DNA of 54,753 nucleotides from JBIYSM02 sp044759095 (GTDB lineage Bacteria > Bacillota > Bacilli > Brevibacillales > Brevibacillaceae). Positions 16,170 to 24,008 of the stretch are shown one piece after another. Every line of letters begins with the position of its first letter. Positions within the stretch are counted from its first letter, which is position 1. The stretch is from positions 1-54,753 of the forward strand of contig NZ_JBIYSM020000031.1 of NCBI RefSeq assembly GCF_044759095.2. Reading direction: 5' to 3'. The notes below the pieces were generated by a model. The model searched no databases. It worked only from the letters and a program-made list of their open reading frames with translations, and was not told where the DNA came from. A program made the translations under genes and the position numbers.

Positions 16170-16195
16170 GCCTTGTGTCGGCTTATCTCTTCTTT
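16157..16195. terminator. Perfect hairpin shared by two convergent genes
   Basis: Two perfect 16-base arms (16157-16172 and 16180-16195, core AAGAGATAAGCC) surround a 7-base loop. They contain the stop codons of both the membrane-protein gene (+) and the zinc-ribbon gene (-). The A/T-rich arm ends could serve as U tracts in both directions, so it is a likely bidirectional terminator. Confidence 0.7.
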
Positions 16196-16341
16196 GCGTA
16201 GGCAAGATATTCGCTGAATTGTTTTTCCTGGCAAGGAATGCACTCGTTCAGATAGGATTCCGCCTGTTCCGTCATTGCATTGCCGCACTGCGTGCAGCAC
16301 TTGGCTTCGAGGTTTTGGAAAAAGGTGGTTACTGGTGTCAT
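16183..16341 (-). CDS. YhfH-like small zinc-ribbon protein
   Basis: A 52-residue protein starting MTPVTTFFQNLEAKCCTQCG and ending YAKKR. Two Cys pairs, CTQC (16-19, with an extra Cys before it) and CIPC (34-37), form a probable zinc ribbon, and the FFQNLEAKxCxxCG pattern resembles the tiny YhfH family of Bacillales. Function unknown. The ATG at 16341 has AGGGGG upstream. The upstream intergenic region carries four TATTATAAC-type sites. Confidence 0.65.
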   Translation of the reverse strand: MTPVTTFFQNLEAKCCTQCGNAMTEQAESYLNECIPCQEKQFSEYLAYAKKR

Positions 16342-16377
16342 GTGGCCTTTACCCCCTGAGATGTTGTTGTCTTTATT

Positions 16378-16519
16378 GTATTATAACAGTGCTCTTTTTA
16401 TAAAACTTTGTTATAATACATTAGGGGCCGTTATCGCCGTGGTGCTTCCTCTTCCTTTCGTTCTCTTCTGTTTTCTCTGTATTATAACTTTTTAAAATAC
16501 ATACACCCTGTTATAAAAC
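16378..16519. promoter_or_regulatory. Four TGTATTATAAC-like sites in alternating orientation
   Basis: GTATTATAAC occurs perfectly at 16378-16387 and 16479-16488, as its reverse complement at 16410-16419, and with one change (GTTATAAAAC) at 16510-16519. The reverse form contains TATAAT, so some copies may be -10 elements. The half-site ATTATAA resembles PerR/Fur-type operators, but no copy forms a full 7-1-7 palindrome. No gene is seen between the zinc-ribbon start and the terminator at 16535. Confidence 0.45.
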
Positions 16520-16534
16520 AATTTTTGTCGGGCA

Positions 16535-16572
16535 ACAAAAAAACCAAGCCTATTCTATCGGCCTGGTTTTTC
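16535..16572 (-). terminator. Rho-independent terminator
   Basis: AACCAGGCC and GGCTTGGTT (minus strand) form the stem, followed by seven T. It ends the gene at 16585-16926. Confidence 0.9.
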
Positions 16573-16584
16573 CCGCGGGATGGT

Positions 16585-16926
16585 TTACACCGCTTCGTAT
16601 ATGGCTTCGTAGCGCTTGCTGATCTCTTCGTCATTGAGTCCGAATTCCTTCAGGCGCTTGATCAAGGCGCTTGCCCAGATCTCGGTGCGCTGTGCGATCT
16701 TTTGGTACTTTTTCGCCTCTTTCAGCTTGCGTTTGGCGCGGTCTTCGCTGTTGGACTTGAGATTGTCCAGAATGAACAGCATCTGCATGCTTTCCTCTTC
16801 GTTCAGCTTCTGCCAGTCGTCGCCCAGGAACGCGATCACTCTTTTATAGTATTGATCAAATTCTTCGAAGGAAATTTCCGAATCCATGTTCAGGTATTCC
16901 TTCATTTTGTCAAACAGCTCTTGCAT
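16585..16926 (-). CDS. Uncharacterised helical protein
   Basis: A 113-residue acidic/basic, all-helical cytoplasmic protein with a charged central segment (RAKRKLKEAKKYQKIAQR). No signal peptide, cysteine pair or catalytic motif. The start is ATG in a 139-base gap facing away from rlmD, and a strong terminator follows. The family is not recognised. Confidence 0.7.
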   Translation of the reverse strand: MQELFDKMKEYLNMDSEISFEEFDQYYKRVIAFLGDDWQKLNEEESMQMLFILDNLKSNSEDRAKRKLKEAKKYQKIAQRTEIWASALIKRLKEFGLNDEEISKRYEAIYEAV

Positions 16927-17065
16927 GTACGAACAACTCCCTCATTATTCTCTGACCCATTATATCAAAAAGCAGGCAGTGGGGAAAACTCTGCATTCAC
17001 ATGCTTTTCACCGGAAAAAACCCTATAATAATTAAGGACTATTCCCATGAGGTGACCTTCTATCT

Positions 17066-18463
17066 ATGAAACTGACAAAACAGAAGCCTGACGTGCAGAT
17101 GCGCATCGGCCAGCAGGTGACGCTGACCATTAGAAGCATCGGAATCAACGGCGAAGGAATCGGCTATTACAAAAGAAAAATCGTGTTCGTTGATAAGGCG
17201 CTGCCGGGCGAAGTGGTTCACGCCGAAATTACGGATGTGAAAGAGAAGTACGCATCAGCCCGGCTGATAAAAGTGATAGAAAAATCACCCGCACGTGTCC
17301 AGCCCCCTTGTCCAGTCTATGAGGAATGCGGCGGTTGCAGCCTGCAGCACATGGATTACCAGGCACAGCTGATCAGCAAACAGGAGCTGGTCCTAGAAGC
17401 CCTGCAGAAATACGCCCGGCTGGAAAATCCGCCGGTCGCTCCCACCATCGGCATGGAGAATCCCTGGTCCTACCGGAACAAGGCTCAATTCCAGGTGGGC
17501 AGGCAGGACGGCAAACTGGTTGCGGGACTTTATCAAACAGGCAGCCATCAACTGATCGATTTGGAGGGGTGCCGCGTGCAGCACGAGGCGACCAATCAGA
17601 TCGTTCAGAAAGCCAAGCGGGTGTTGGAACAACTGGGCATCCCCGAGTACGACGAACGGAAGCGGACGGGTGTCGTTCGCACCATCGTGGCTCGGGTGGC
17701 GTTTGCTACCGGTGAGACTCAGTTGACGCTGGTGACAGCCACCCAGGAGATTCCGCGGGAAAAAGAGCTCGTCCTCGAGCTGCGTTATCAATTGCCCGAA
17801 CTGGTCAGCATCGCGCAAAACATCAATCCAAAAAAGACATCACTCGTATTTGGAGAGACGACCCGCCAGCTGTGGGGCAAGCCGTCTATCGCGGAGAAGC
17901 TGGGCGACCTTTCGTTTGACCTGTCCGCCCGCGCCTTCTTTCAGCTGAACCCGGAGCAGACGCAAAAGCTGTACCGCGAAGTGCAGAAGGCAGCCGGATT
18001 GACGGGAAAAGAATTGGTATTCGATCTGTACTGCGGTACGGGTACCATCGCCTTGTGGCTCGCTCCCCATGCGCGGGAGGTTCGCGGCATTGAAATCATT
18101 CCGGAGGCGGTGGAGGACGCTCGCCGCAATGCGGAGCGGAACGGGGCAGCCAACGCCAGCTTCCACACGGGACGGGCAGAGGTGCTGATGCCGAAGTGGG
18201 CAAAACAGGGGCTGCGTCCCGACGTCGTAGTCGTCGATCCGCCGCGGACAGGGCTGGATGGGGCGTTGATCGATTCCCTGCTGGCTGTGCAACCGCAGAA
18301 AATCGTCTATGTCTCCTGCAACCCTTCCACCCTGGCCAAAGACATCTCACTTCTGCTCGAGCGGTACGAACTGGTCAGCGTTCAGCCATTGGACATGTTC
18401 CCCCATACGGCGCATGTGGAATCCGTTTCTTTGCTTGTGAGAAGATGTTGCAAAAAAGTATAA
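17066..18463 (+). CDS. rlmD: 23S rRNA (uracil-5)-methyltransferase, RlmD/RlmCD family
   Basis: A 465-residue TrmA/RumA-type enzyme that methylates C5 of uridines in 23S rRNA using SAM. An N-terminal TRAM RNA-binding domain (about 8-68) precedes the 4Fe-4S cysteines in CPVYEECGGC (spacing C-x5-C-x2-C) with the fourth in EGCRVQHE. The methyltransferase core has FDLYCGTGTIALWLA, VVVDPPRTGLD and the catalytic cysteine in VYVSCNPSTLAKDI. Bacillus RlmCD modifies both U747 and U1939; which applies here cannot be told from sequence. Start is ATG 17066. Confidence 0.93.
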   Translation: MKLTKQKPDVQMRIGQQVTLTIRSIGINGEGIGYYKRKIVFVDKALPGEVVHAEITDVKEKYASARLIKVIEKSPARVQPPCPVYEECGGCSLQHMDYQAQLISKQELVLEALQKYARLENPPVAPTIGMENPWSYRNKAQFQVGRQDGKLVAGLYQTGSHQLIDLEGCRVQHEATNQIVQKAKRVLEQLGIPEYDERKRTGVVRTIVARVAFATGETQLTLVTATQEIPREKELVLELRYQLPELVSIAQNINPKKTSLVFGETTRQLWGKPSIAEKLGDLSFDLSARAFFQLNPEQTQKLYREVQKAAGLTGKELVFDLYCGTGTIALWLAPHAREVRGIEIIPEAVEDARRNAERNGAANASFHTGRAEVLMPKWAKQGLRPDVVVVDPPRTGLDGALIDSLLAVQPQKIVYVSCNPSTLAKDISLLLERYELVSVQPLDMFPHTAHVESVSLLVRRCCKKV

Positions 18464-18478
18464 AAGAGAGTGAGATCC

Positions 18479-20056
18479 ATGAAGAACATAAAAAAATACG
18501 CAAATATCCTAAGCTTGATCGTTATCGTTGTATTTCTTTGTCAAGCGCCAAAACCGTTATACGCCGACTCCTCACTTGACCTTCGTTTACATGAGGAGAT
18601 TGTATTGTTCATTGACAGTCCAAAAGCATACGTAAACAATCAAGTGGTCCAGATCGACCCTGAAAACAAGAACATTGTGCCCCTTGTCAAGAATAATCGC
18701 ACCCTTGTACCCGTCAGGTTTATTTCTGAGAACATGGGCGGAGACGTGTCTTGGAATCCAGTAAGGGAATCCGTCACCATTATCCATGAAGACAAGCATA
18801 TCCAGCTGACCATTGGAGAACCATTTATGGGGATGAATGGGTTGGCAGAGGAACTGGATACTCCACCTGAAATCATTTCCGGCAGAGTCTACTTACCCTT
18901 GAGAGCCATTGCCGAGGCCTTGGGTCAACAAGTTTTTTGGGATCATGGACTGATTATGATCAGTAAACAAAAGTTTGAAAAAGAGGGAAATGAAAATGTA
19001 ATCAACCGTTTAGCAGCTTTGTTAAAAGTAGAAAAACCTGCAGTCGAAAAGCCTCTAGTCGAAAAACCGCGGCCAGCTGCAGATACCTATCCCGTCATGT
19101 TGGAGACCTACGGACCAGGGACTGCACTCTTACAAGGGGGGTATGTGTATTACAACGATGGATTTTATTTGGGCAATGGGCTCTACAGGTTTCCTTACGG
19201 CAATGAAAAAAGCAAAAAAATCCTAACCAAAGATGCGACTTCATCCATGAACATTCAAGGTGATTGGATCTATTATGTTGTACCGAATGCATCAGGCTCG
19301 TTTGGAAAGAAGAACCCGATTAAAAAAATCAAAAAAACCGGCTCCGCACCCGTTACGATTACGACAGATGATCAAATTACGGAAATGGTTGTGAATGGAG
19401 ACTGGATTTATTATCTTTCCTCTAACTATAATCAGAAAAAAGTGACACTAAATCGAATCAAGACAAATGGAACGAGCAAAAAAGTTTTGTTAGAGAGCTA
19501 TGAATCCTTTAGCAATGTGAGTGATTCCAAAAAAGGGGATATACGAGATATCCATGTCCATAATGGCTATATCTACTTCCTGCGACTGATTCCTTGCGGA
19601 TACGGCAAAGATTGCAGCCAGATCTACCGGATGAAAACCGACGGCTCAGGGATGGTCATTCTAAATAAATCGGAATATGCCGTTCGAATGCAAGTGGCCC
19701 ATGGAAAAATCTATTATAGTCGCTTTCCTGAGGAGTTACGACATGATAACGCCGTGCCCATTGACCTTTACAGCATGGATTTAAACGGGAAAAACCCTGC
19801 CAAAATAAGTAAGAACCTGCCCGGTAACTATATCTACTTTCTTGAAGAGTTCAGGGTGCACGGGGATTGGATTTATTTTGCATTTGGAAACCATGTATCG
19901 AAAATGAGAACAGATGGCTCTTCATTCACAACGCTTGCCGAAGTCGTACATCCCTATCGCTTTCATGTGGTGGGAGAATGGCTGTATTTCCGATCGATCA
20001 CAAACGCACACCGTGTCAAAACAGATGGAAAAGGCTACGAGATGCTGCATTGGTAA
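18479..20056 (+). CDS. Exported copper-amine-oxidase-N / DUF5050 protein
   Basis: A 525-residue secreted protein. A signal peptide (up to about residue 28) is followed by a Copper amine oxidase N-terminal domain (about 40-165, with NNRTLVPVRFISENMGG, VSWN and GRVYLPLRAIAEALG), a short repeated linker (VEKPAVEKPLVEKPRP) and a C-terminal DUF5050-type beta-propeller (about 200-525) made of repeats like GDWIYYV, NGYIYFLR and GDWIYFAFG alternating with KTDGS turns. Such stalk-plus-propeller proteins of Bacillales are extracellular binding modules and have no oxidase activity. It is AT-richer than its neighbours. ATG 18479 has GAGAG upstream; it lies 15 bases after rlmD. Confidence 0.8.
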   Translation: MKNIKKYANILSLIVIVVFLCQAPKPLYADSSLDLRLHEEIVLFIDSPKAYVNNQVVQIDPENKNIVPLVKNNRTLVPVRFISENMGGDVSWNPVRESVTIIHEDKHIQLTIGEPFMGMNGLAEELDTPPEIISGRVYLPLRAIAEALGQQVFWDHGLIMISKQKFEKEGNENVINRLAALLKVEKPAVEKPLVEKPRPAADTYPVMLETYGPGTALLQGGYVYYNDGFYLGNGLYRFPYGNEKSKKILTKDATSSMNIQGDWIYYVVPNASGSFGKKNPIKKIKKTGSAPVTITTDDQITEMVVNGDWIYYLSSNYNQKKVTLNRIKTNGTSKKVLLESYESFSNVSDSKKGDIRDIHVHNGYIYFLRLIPCGYGKDCSQIYRMKTDGSGMVILNKSEYAVRMQVAHGKIYYSRFPEELRHDNAVPIDLYSMDLNGKNPAKISKNLPGNYIYFLEEFRVHGDWIYFAFGNHVSKMRTDGSSFTTLAEVVHPYRFHVVGEWLYFRSITNAHRVKTDGKGYEMLHW

Positions 20057-20078
20057 AGAAAGGAACAGATGAAGAGTG

Positions 20079-20107
20079 AAAAACCCCTTCTGCGGAAGGG
20101 GTTTTTT
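20079..20107. terminator. Bidirectional rho-independent terminator
   Basis: AAAACCCCTT / AAGGGGTTTT with loop CTGCGG sits between convergent genes, with T runs on both strands. Confidence 0.92.
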
Positions 20108-20118
20108 GTACCGTTTGT

Positions 20119-20523
20119 TTACGCCATAGAGGCAAATACGCTGGCCAGATCAGACGGCAGGGCGACCGCTCGACGCTCCCTGGCGTCGATCATCACCATG
20201 GTCACATCCGCATCGCAGGCCAGCTCTCCCTTTTGATTATATAGCTCCTGGCGGATGACAAAGCTCTTTTCACTCGCCCGCAGTGCCGAGGAACGAACCT
20301 GGACCTGCTCCAGCATGCGCAGTTCTTTCCGATAATTGATATTGACATTGACCACGACCGGCATGATTTGGCGACGCTGCAGTTCCTCCAGTGTAAAGCC
20401 CAGCCGGCAGATCCAGTCGAAGCGGGCCCATTCGAAGTACTCCAAATACCTGGCGTTGTTTACATGGCCGATAAAATCGACGTCGGTCGAACGAACGACA
20501 ATATCAAACTGATGCTGCTGCAT
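20119..20523 (-). CDS. Acyl-CoA thioesterase, 4HBT hot-dog family
   Basis: A 134-residue single hot-dog domain. The 4HBT signature VDFIGHVNNARYLEYFEWARFDW (read from about residue 13) carries the catalytic Asp, and VNVNINYRKELRMLEQVQV forms the long beta strand. It would hydrolyse acyl-CoA or hydroxybenzoyl-CoA-type thioesters in the cytoplasm. ATG 20523 follows GGAGGG. A FadR-like operator overlaps its promoter, tying it to fatty-acid use. Confidence 0.88.
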   Translation of the reverse strand: MQQHQFDIVVRSTDVDFIGHVNNARYLEYFEWARFDWICRLGFTLEELQRRQIMPVVVNVNINYRKELRMLEQVQVRSSALRASEKSFVIRQELYNQKGELACDADVTMVMIDARERRAVALPSDLASVFASMA

Positions 20524-20549
20524 GGGGATCCCTCCAATCACTTTTTTTC

Positions 20550-20588
20550 AGTATAAACGATTCATGCAACTGAGTGAACATTCATTCA
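20550..20588 (-). promoter_or_regulatory. Promoter with FadR-like operator
   Basis: TGAGTGAACATTCATTCA at 20571-20588 differs at two positions from the Bacillus FadR consensus TGAATGAMTANTCATTCA. On the minus strand TTCACT (20573-20578) and TATACT (20550-20555) are 17 bases apart, so the operator covers the -35. Long-chain acyl-CoA should relieve repression. Confidence 0.75.
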
Positions 20589-20678
20589 AAAGATTCGATG
20601 TGATGCAGACTGTTATTTGCCAAAATTTTCTCTATAATAAAAGAGAATGTCATGCCTATCGAAAGAAGGGATCCGGTC

Positions 20679-21137
20679 ATGTTTGAACAAATGCTGCTGC
20701 CCTCCCTGCAAACGGCGAGGAAACGTTATCTGGACGCAACCGCCAACCTGGAAGCTCATCAGCTTGCCTGGCGTATTGCGCCCGAATCCAACTCCATCGG
20801 TTTTCTCATCCGGCACATCGCCGAAGTGGAGTACCGGTTCTGTTTGATGTTCTTCGGTCAACCGGTGCCGGAGGAGGTCTCCTTTTCCACCATTGGTCCG
20901 GTGAAGGACGAGGGACAGTTTACTGCCGATCTTGACGCACTTTTGTCGTTTCAGCAAGCGTCTTACGCGTATTTGCTGAAATCGCTTCGTGCCTTCCCTG
21001 AGGAAAAGTGGGACGTTTTGGTTGAGGCTCCCATCGGGGTATTGACCCCGCGTGAAGCATTGGGACGATTGATGTATCACACAGGATATCACGCAGGCCA
21101 AATCGGCTTGATTCGCAAGTACGGGGGAAACAGATGA
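20679..21137 (+). CDS. DinB/YfiT-like putative metalloenzyme
   Basis: A 152-residue four-helix DinB-fold protein. The three metal-binding histidines of the fold lie in IRHIAEVEYRF and LMYHTGYHAGQIG. DinB proteins include thiol-dependent S-transferases and many of unknown activity. I chose ATG 20679, with AGAAGGGA 7 bases upstream. Its stop is at 21137, and a strong ribosome site for a tiny frame follows at about 21170. Confidence 0.8.
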   Translation: MFEQMLLPSLQTARKRYLDATANLEAHQLAWRIAPESNSIGFLIRHIAEVEYRFCLMFFGQPVPEEVSFSTIGPVKDEGQFTADLDALLSFQQASYAYLLKSLRAFPEEKWDVLVEAPIGVLTPREALGRLMYHTGYHAGQIGLIRKYGGNR

Positions 21138-21184
21138 CCTTGTCCCTGCAGGGAGAACGCATCACACTGAGGAGGTGAGTATCC

Positions 21185-21235
21185 ATGCAACACGGGCTGT
21201 TTGATTTCGATGTACCCGGTACGCTCCTTTCCTAG
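21185..21235 (+). CDS. Tiny leader ORF or decayed small gene
   Basis: ATG 21185 sits behind a perfect GAGGAGGTGAG and encodes MQHGLFDFDVPGTLLS before a TAG at 21233. The same frame stays open after the TAG to a TGA at 21308 (41 codons in all). CGCTCC / GGAGCG form a hairpin around the TAG. It may be a leader peptide controlling the exporter gene at 21331, or a small gene killed by a nonsense mutation. No T run follows the hairpin, so a classic attenuator is not supported. Confidence 0.35.
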   Translation: MQHGLFDFDVPGTLLS

Positions 21236-21330
21236 TCGGAGCGGGAATGGAGTTTGTTCGCAAGCAAAATCCCCCCGGCTTCGGAAACCAACAGTGAGCC
21301 CTATAACTGATTTTCCGGGAGGGAACTTTC

Positions 21331-22233
21331 ATGAATACACTTGTCAAGCAGCAGATTTGGGGAGGATTGTGTTTAACACTGGCAGCAGCGATCTGGGGGG
21401 GCGTTTACGTCGTCAGCAAGGTCGTGCTGGACGTCATCCCTCCGTTTACCCTGCTGATCATCCGCTTTGCCATTGCTCTGGCGGTCCTCGGCGCATTTGT
21501 CGTGGCCCGTAGAGAATACGTGGCGCGGCGTGACTTCCCGCTGCTGATGGCCATCGCCTTTGTCGGGGTCACCATTTCCATCGGCGCCCAATTTCTCGGG
21601 ACCAAATTGTCCACGGCTCACATGGGAGCGCTGATCACCTCGGCTTCACCCGCCTTCATTGCGATTTTTGCCGTCTGGCTGCTGAAGGAGCGGCTGAACT
21701 GGTCCCAGATAGCCGGGATCGTATTGGCTACGGTCGGTGTCCTGATCGTCGTCGGTGTGCCGGATGCGGCGGATACCCAGTCTTCTTTGGCCGGCAACCT
21801 GATTCTGCTGGCGGCGGCGGTAAGCTGGGGGCTGTACACCGTCCTGAGCAAACGGGCGACGTCCACCTACTCCTCTCTGTCGGTAACGACCTACGTCGCA
21901 TTGTTCGGCCTGATCTTCACCAGCCCCGTCATGGTCTGGGAACTGTCCACGACCTCTGTCAATTGGGGGTTCGGCTGGGAGATCTGGGCAGGTGTCCTGT
22001 ACATCGGCATCATCTCCACCGCAGGAGCCTTTTACCTGTGGAACAAAGGATTCGAGCTGATGCAGGCGGGGAGCGGAGCCGGATTTTTCTTCATCCAGCC
22101 GATCGTAGGCTCGTTTCTCGGCTGGCTGCTTCTCGGCGAACATCTCGGCTTCAGCTTTTTTGCGGGAGCTTTGTTCATCTTCCTGGGCGTCGGTCTATCC
22201 AATCTGAAGCAAAAGGGAAAGTCTGCTGCATAA
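21331..22233 (+). CDS. EamA-family (DMT) exporter
   Basis: A 300-residue inner-membrane transporter with ten predicted helices in two EamA repeats (about 8-140 and 155-290). The repeats show AAAIWGGVYVVSKVVLDVIPP and AAAVSWGLYTVLSKRA, and each ends with the typical G-E-x-L/I helix (WLLLGEHLGFSFFAGALFIF). DMT proteins export amino acids, drugs or other small metabolites; the substrate is unknown. The ATG follows GGGAGGGAA. A terminator follows. Confidence 0.9.
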   Translation: MNTLVKQQIWGGLCLTLAAAIWGGVYVVSKVVLDVIPPFTLLIIRFAIALAVLGAFVVARREYVARRDFPLLMAIAFVGVTISIGAQFLGTKLSTAHMGALITSASPAFIAIFAVWLLKERLNWSQIAGIVLATVGVLIVVGVPDAADTQSSLAGNLILLAAAVSWGLYTVLSKRATSTYSSLSVTTYVALFGLIFTSPVMVWELSTTSVNWGFGWEIWAGVLYIGIISTAGAFYLWNKGFELMQAGSGAGFFFIQPIVGSFLGWLLLGEHLGFSFFAGALFIFLGVGLSNLKQKGKSAA

Positions 22234-22237
22234 TTGC

Positions 22238-22268
22238 GAGAGCACTTGCAAAAGTGCTCTCTCATTTT
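22238..22268 (+). terminator. Rho-independent terminator
   Basis: GAGAGCACTT pairs with AAGTGCTCTC, then CATTTT, 5 bases after the EamA exporter stop. Confidence 0.85.
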
Positions 22269-22471
22269 GAACAGAAAACTGATAAAGTTTGAGTAGGAGA
22301 TGTTTTGATTTGCAAGCGCCTTTGCCAGCCTGCCAGCGCAGAGACGTAGACATGGGGATAAAGGGGGAGTTAGTCTCCCTTCCTTGTGAAACCCAGATGT
22401 TGAGCCCCCGCCCCGTGGATCGTCTCGGAGCGGACAGATTAACCCCTTGGCGGGCTGGCAACGAAGCGGTG
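22269..22471. other. Intergenic stretch without a clear gene
   Basis: Between the exporter and brnQ terminators. It contains an imperfect inverted repeat (GCCAGCCTGCCAGCG near 22326 against GGCGGGCTGGC near 22451). Short frames exist on both strands, but none has a ribosome site or a recognisable product. Confidence 0.4.
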
Positions 22472-22508
22472 CAAAAAAACGCCTCCGTTTTCCAATGAAC
22501 GGAAGCGT
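22472..22508 (-). terminator. Rho-independent terminator after brnQ
   Basis: ACGCTTCCGTT and AACGGAGGCGT (minus strand) form the stem, followed by seven T. Confidence 0.9.
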
Positions 22509-22525
22509 CTTGCAGCGTACTACAA

Positions 22526-23866
22526 TTACGGTAGCGCTTTTTTGTGCGCGGGATAAGCCTCGCGCCGCAACACTGCCCAGATGTATCCGGCCAGCGCCCC
22601 GACGACAGCCGGGACCAGCCAGCCAATTCCTTCAGCGTAGAGCGGGAGATTTTGGTACAGAGACGTCAATCCTTCCACCGGCAGTCCCAGCATTTTGGCT
22701 CCATCCACCAGGCTGACCGCAGCGGTGCAGATGGATGCGGCCACGTATACTGTGCGGTATCCCTTGAATATACCGTGCAGGAACGACAACAGGATGAGAA
22801 CGATCCCCAGCGGATAGATCGCCACCAACACCGGAACGGAGACGGCTATCAGTTGGGTCAGGCCGACGTTGGCGACAGCTGCGCTGAACAAGCACAATAC
22901 CGCAGCCACGGTTTTGTACGATACCTTCGGCATTTGTTCGGAAAAGTAGCGGCTGGAGGCGGTAACCAAACCCACCGACGTGGTGAGGCAGGCGAGTGTG
23001 ACGGCTGCGCCCAGCAGTAGCAACCCCACAGGCCCAAACAGGTGTTGAACCAGCGAAGTCAGAATTTGTCCCCCGTTTTCCGATGCGCCCAACGAGACGC
23101 TGGTGGCGCCGAGATAACCGAGCGCCAGGTACACCAGCCCCAATCCGGCAACAGCAATCATGCCTGCTTTGACTGTAGTCCAGGTGAGTTTTCTCCGCTC
23201 GGTGATGCCGCGCTCTTCAATCGCAGATGTAACAACAATTCCAAATACCAGTGCAGAAAGCGCGTCAAGGGTCAAATACCCTTCCAAAAATCCCTTGATG
23301 AACGGATGCGCCTCATATGCTTCCGCAGGCTGACCCATTCCGCCCACAGGATTGAGGATCGCCTGCACAAACACGATTGCAATTATCAACAGCAGGGCAG
23401 GGGTCAGCACCTTGCCGATACGGTCTACCAGTTTCGACGGATTCAAGCACAGCCAGAAGGTGACCGCAAAGTAAGCGAGCGTGTAGAGGAACAGCGGCAA
23501 TCCGCTGTCGCTTTCTCCCTGCGGCAAAAACGGCAAGAGCCCCATCTCAAATGCAACGGTGCCTGTGCGGGGAATCCCTAAAAACGGGCCGATTGCCAAA
23601 TAGACGATCCATGTAAACACGATTCCATAAACGGGATGGACTCTGCTTGCCAACGATTGCAACTTTCCGCCAGTCAATCCGACGGCAACCACGCCGAGAA
23701 GCGGCAGCCCTACCCCGGTGATGACAAATCCCAGCATCGCGGTCCAGACACTGGTTCCGGCAGCTTGTCCCAAGACGGGAGGAAAAATCATGTTGCCGGC
23801 ACCGAAAAACAAGGCAAACAACATGAGCCCCAATTTTATGGTTTCACTCTTTGTAAACTCCTGCAT
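22526..23866 (-). CDS. brnQ: Branched-chain amino acid transporter BrnQ
   Basis: A 446-residue LIVCS-family carrier with about twelve helices. The family signature LFFGAGNMIFPPVLGQAAG is near the N-terminus, and RIGKVLTPALLLIIA and YLTLDALSALVFGI are also typical. It imports leucine, isoleucine and valine with Na+ or H+. ATG 23866 follows GGAGG by a few bases. Adjacent genes do not suggest an operon, and the gene has its own terminator. Confidence 0.93.
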   Translation of the reverse strand: MQEFTKSETIKLGLMLFALFFGAGNMIFPPVLGQAAGTSVWTAMLGFVITGVGLPLLGVVAVGLTGGKLQSLASRVHPVYGIVFTWIVYLAIGPFLGIPRTGTVAFEMGLLPFLPQGESDSGLPLFLYTLAYFAVTFWLCLNPSKLVDRIGKVLTPALLLIIAIVFVQAILNPVGGMGQPAEAYEAHPFIKGFLEGYLTLDALSALVFGIVVTSAIEERGITERRKLTWTTVKAGMIAVAGLGLVYLALGYLGATSVSLGASENGGQILTSLVQHLFGPVGLLLLGAAVTLACLTTSVGLVTASSRYFSEQMPKVSYKTVAAVLCLFSAAVANVGLTQLIAVSVPVLVAIYPLGIVLILLSFLHGIFKGYRTVYVAASICTAAVSLVDGAKMLGLPVEGLTSLYQNLPLYAEGIGWLVPAVVGALAGYIWAVLRREAYPAHKKALP

Positions 23867-23966
23867 ATGGTCCTCCACAATATGTTTATCTCCAAAGAAC
23901 TTTTTACAGTATATATGAATTTTCTGTTTTTTATCAATGTCTATTTGTGAGAAAAATCAACAAAAT

Positions 23967-23995
23967 GAAAAAAAGCCCGATTTTTTCACCGGGCG
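23967..23995 (-). terminator. Rho-independent terminator after alkA
   Basis: On the minus strand GCCCG pairs with CGGGC around a 10-base loop and is followed by seven T. The stem is short but well placed. Confidence 0.7.
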
Positions 23996-24008
23996 TTCAA
24001 ATTATTGG

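Noticed and set aside
22289..22498. Frames between the EamA exporter and brnQ
   Set aside because: No ribosome site, no recognisable product, and they overlap the brnQ terminator.
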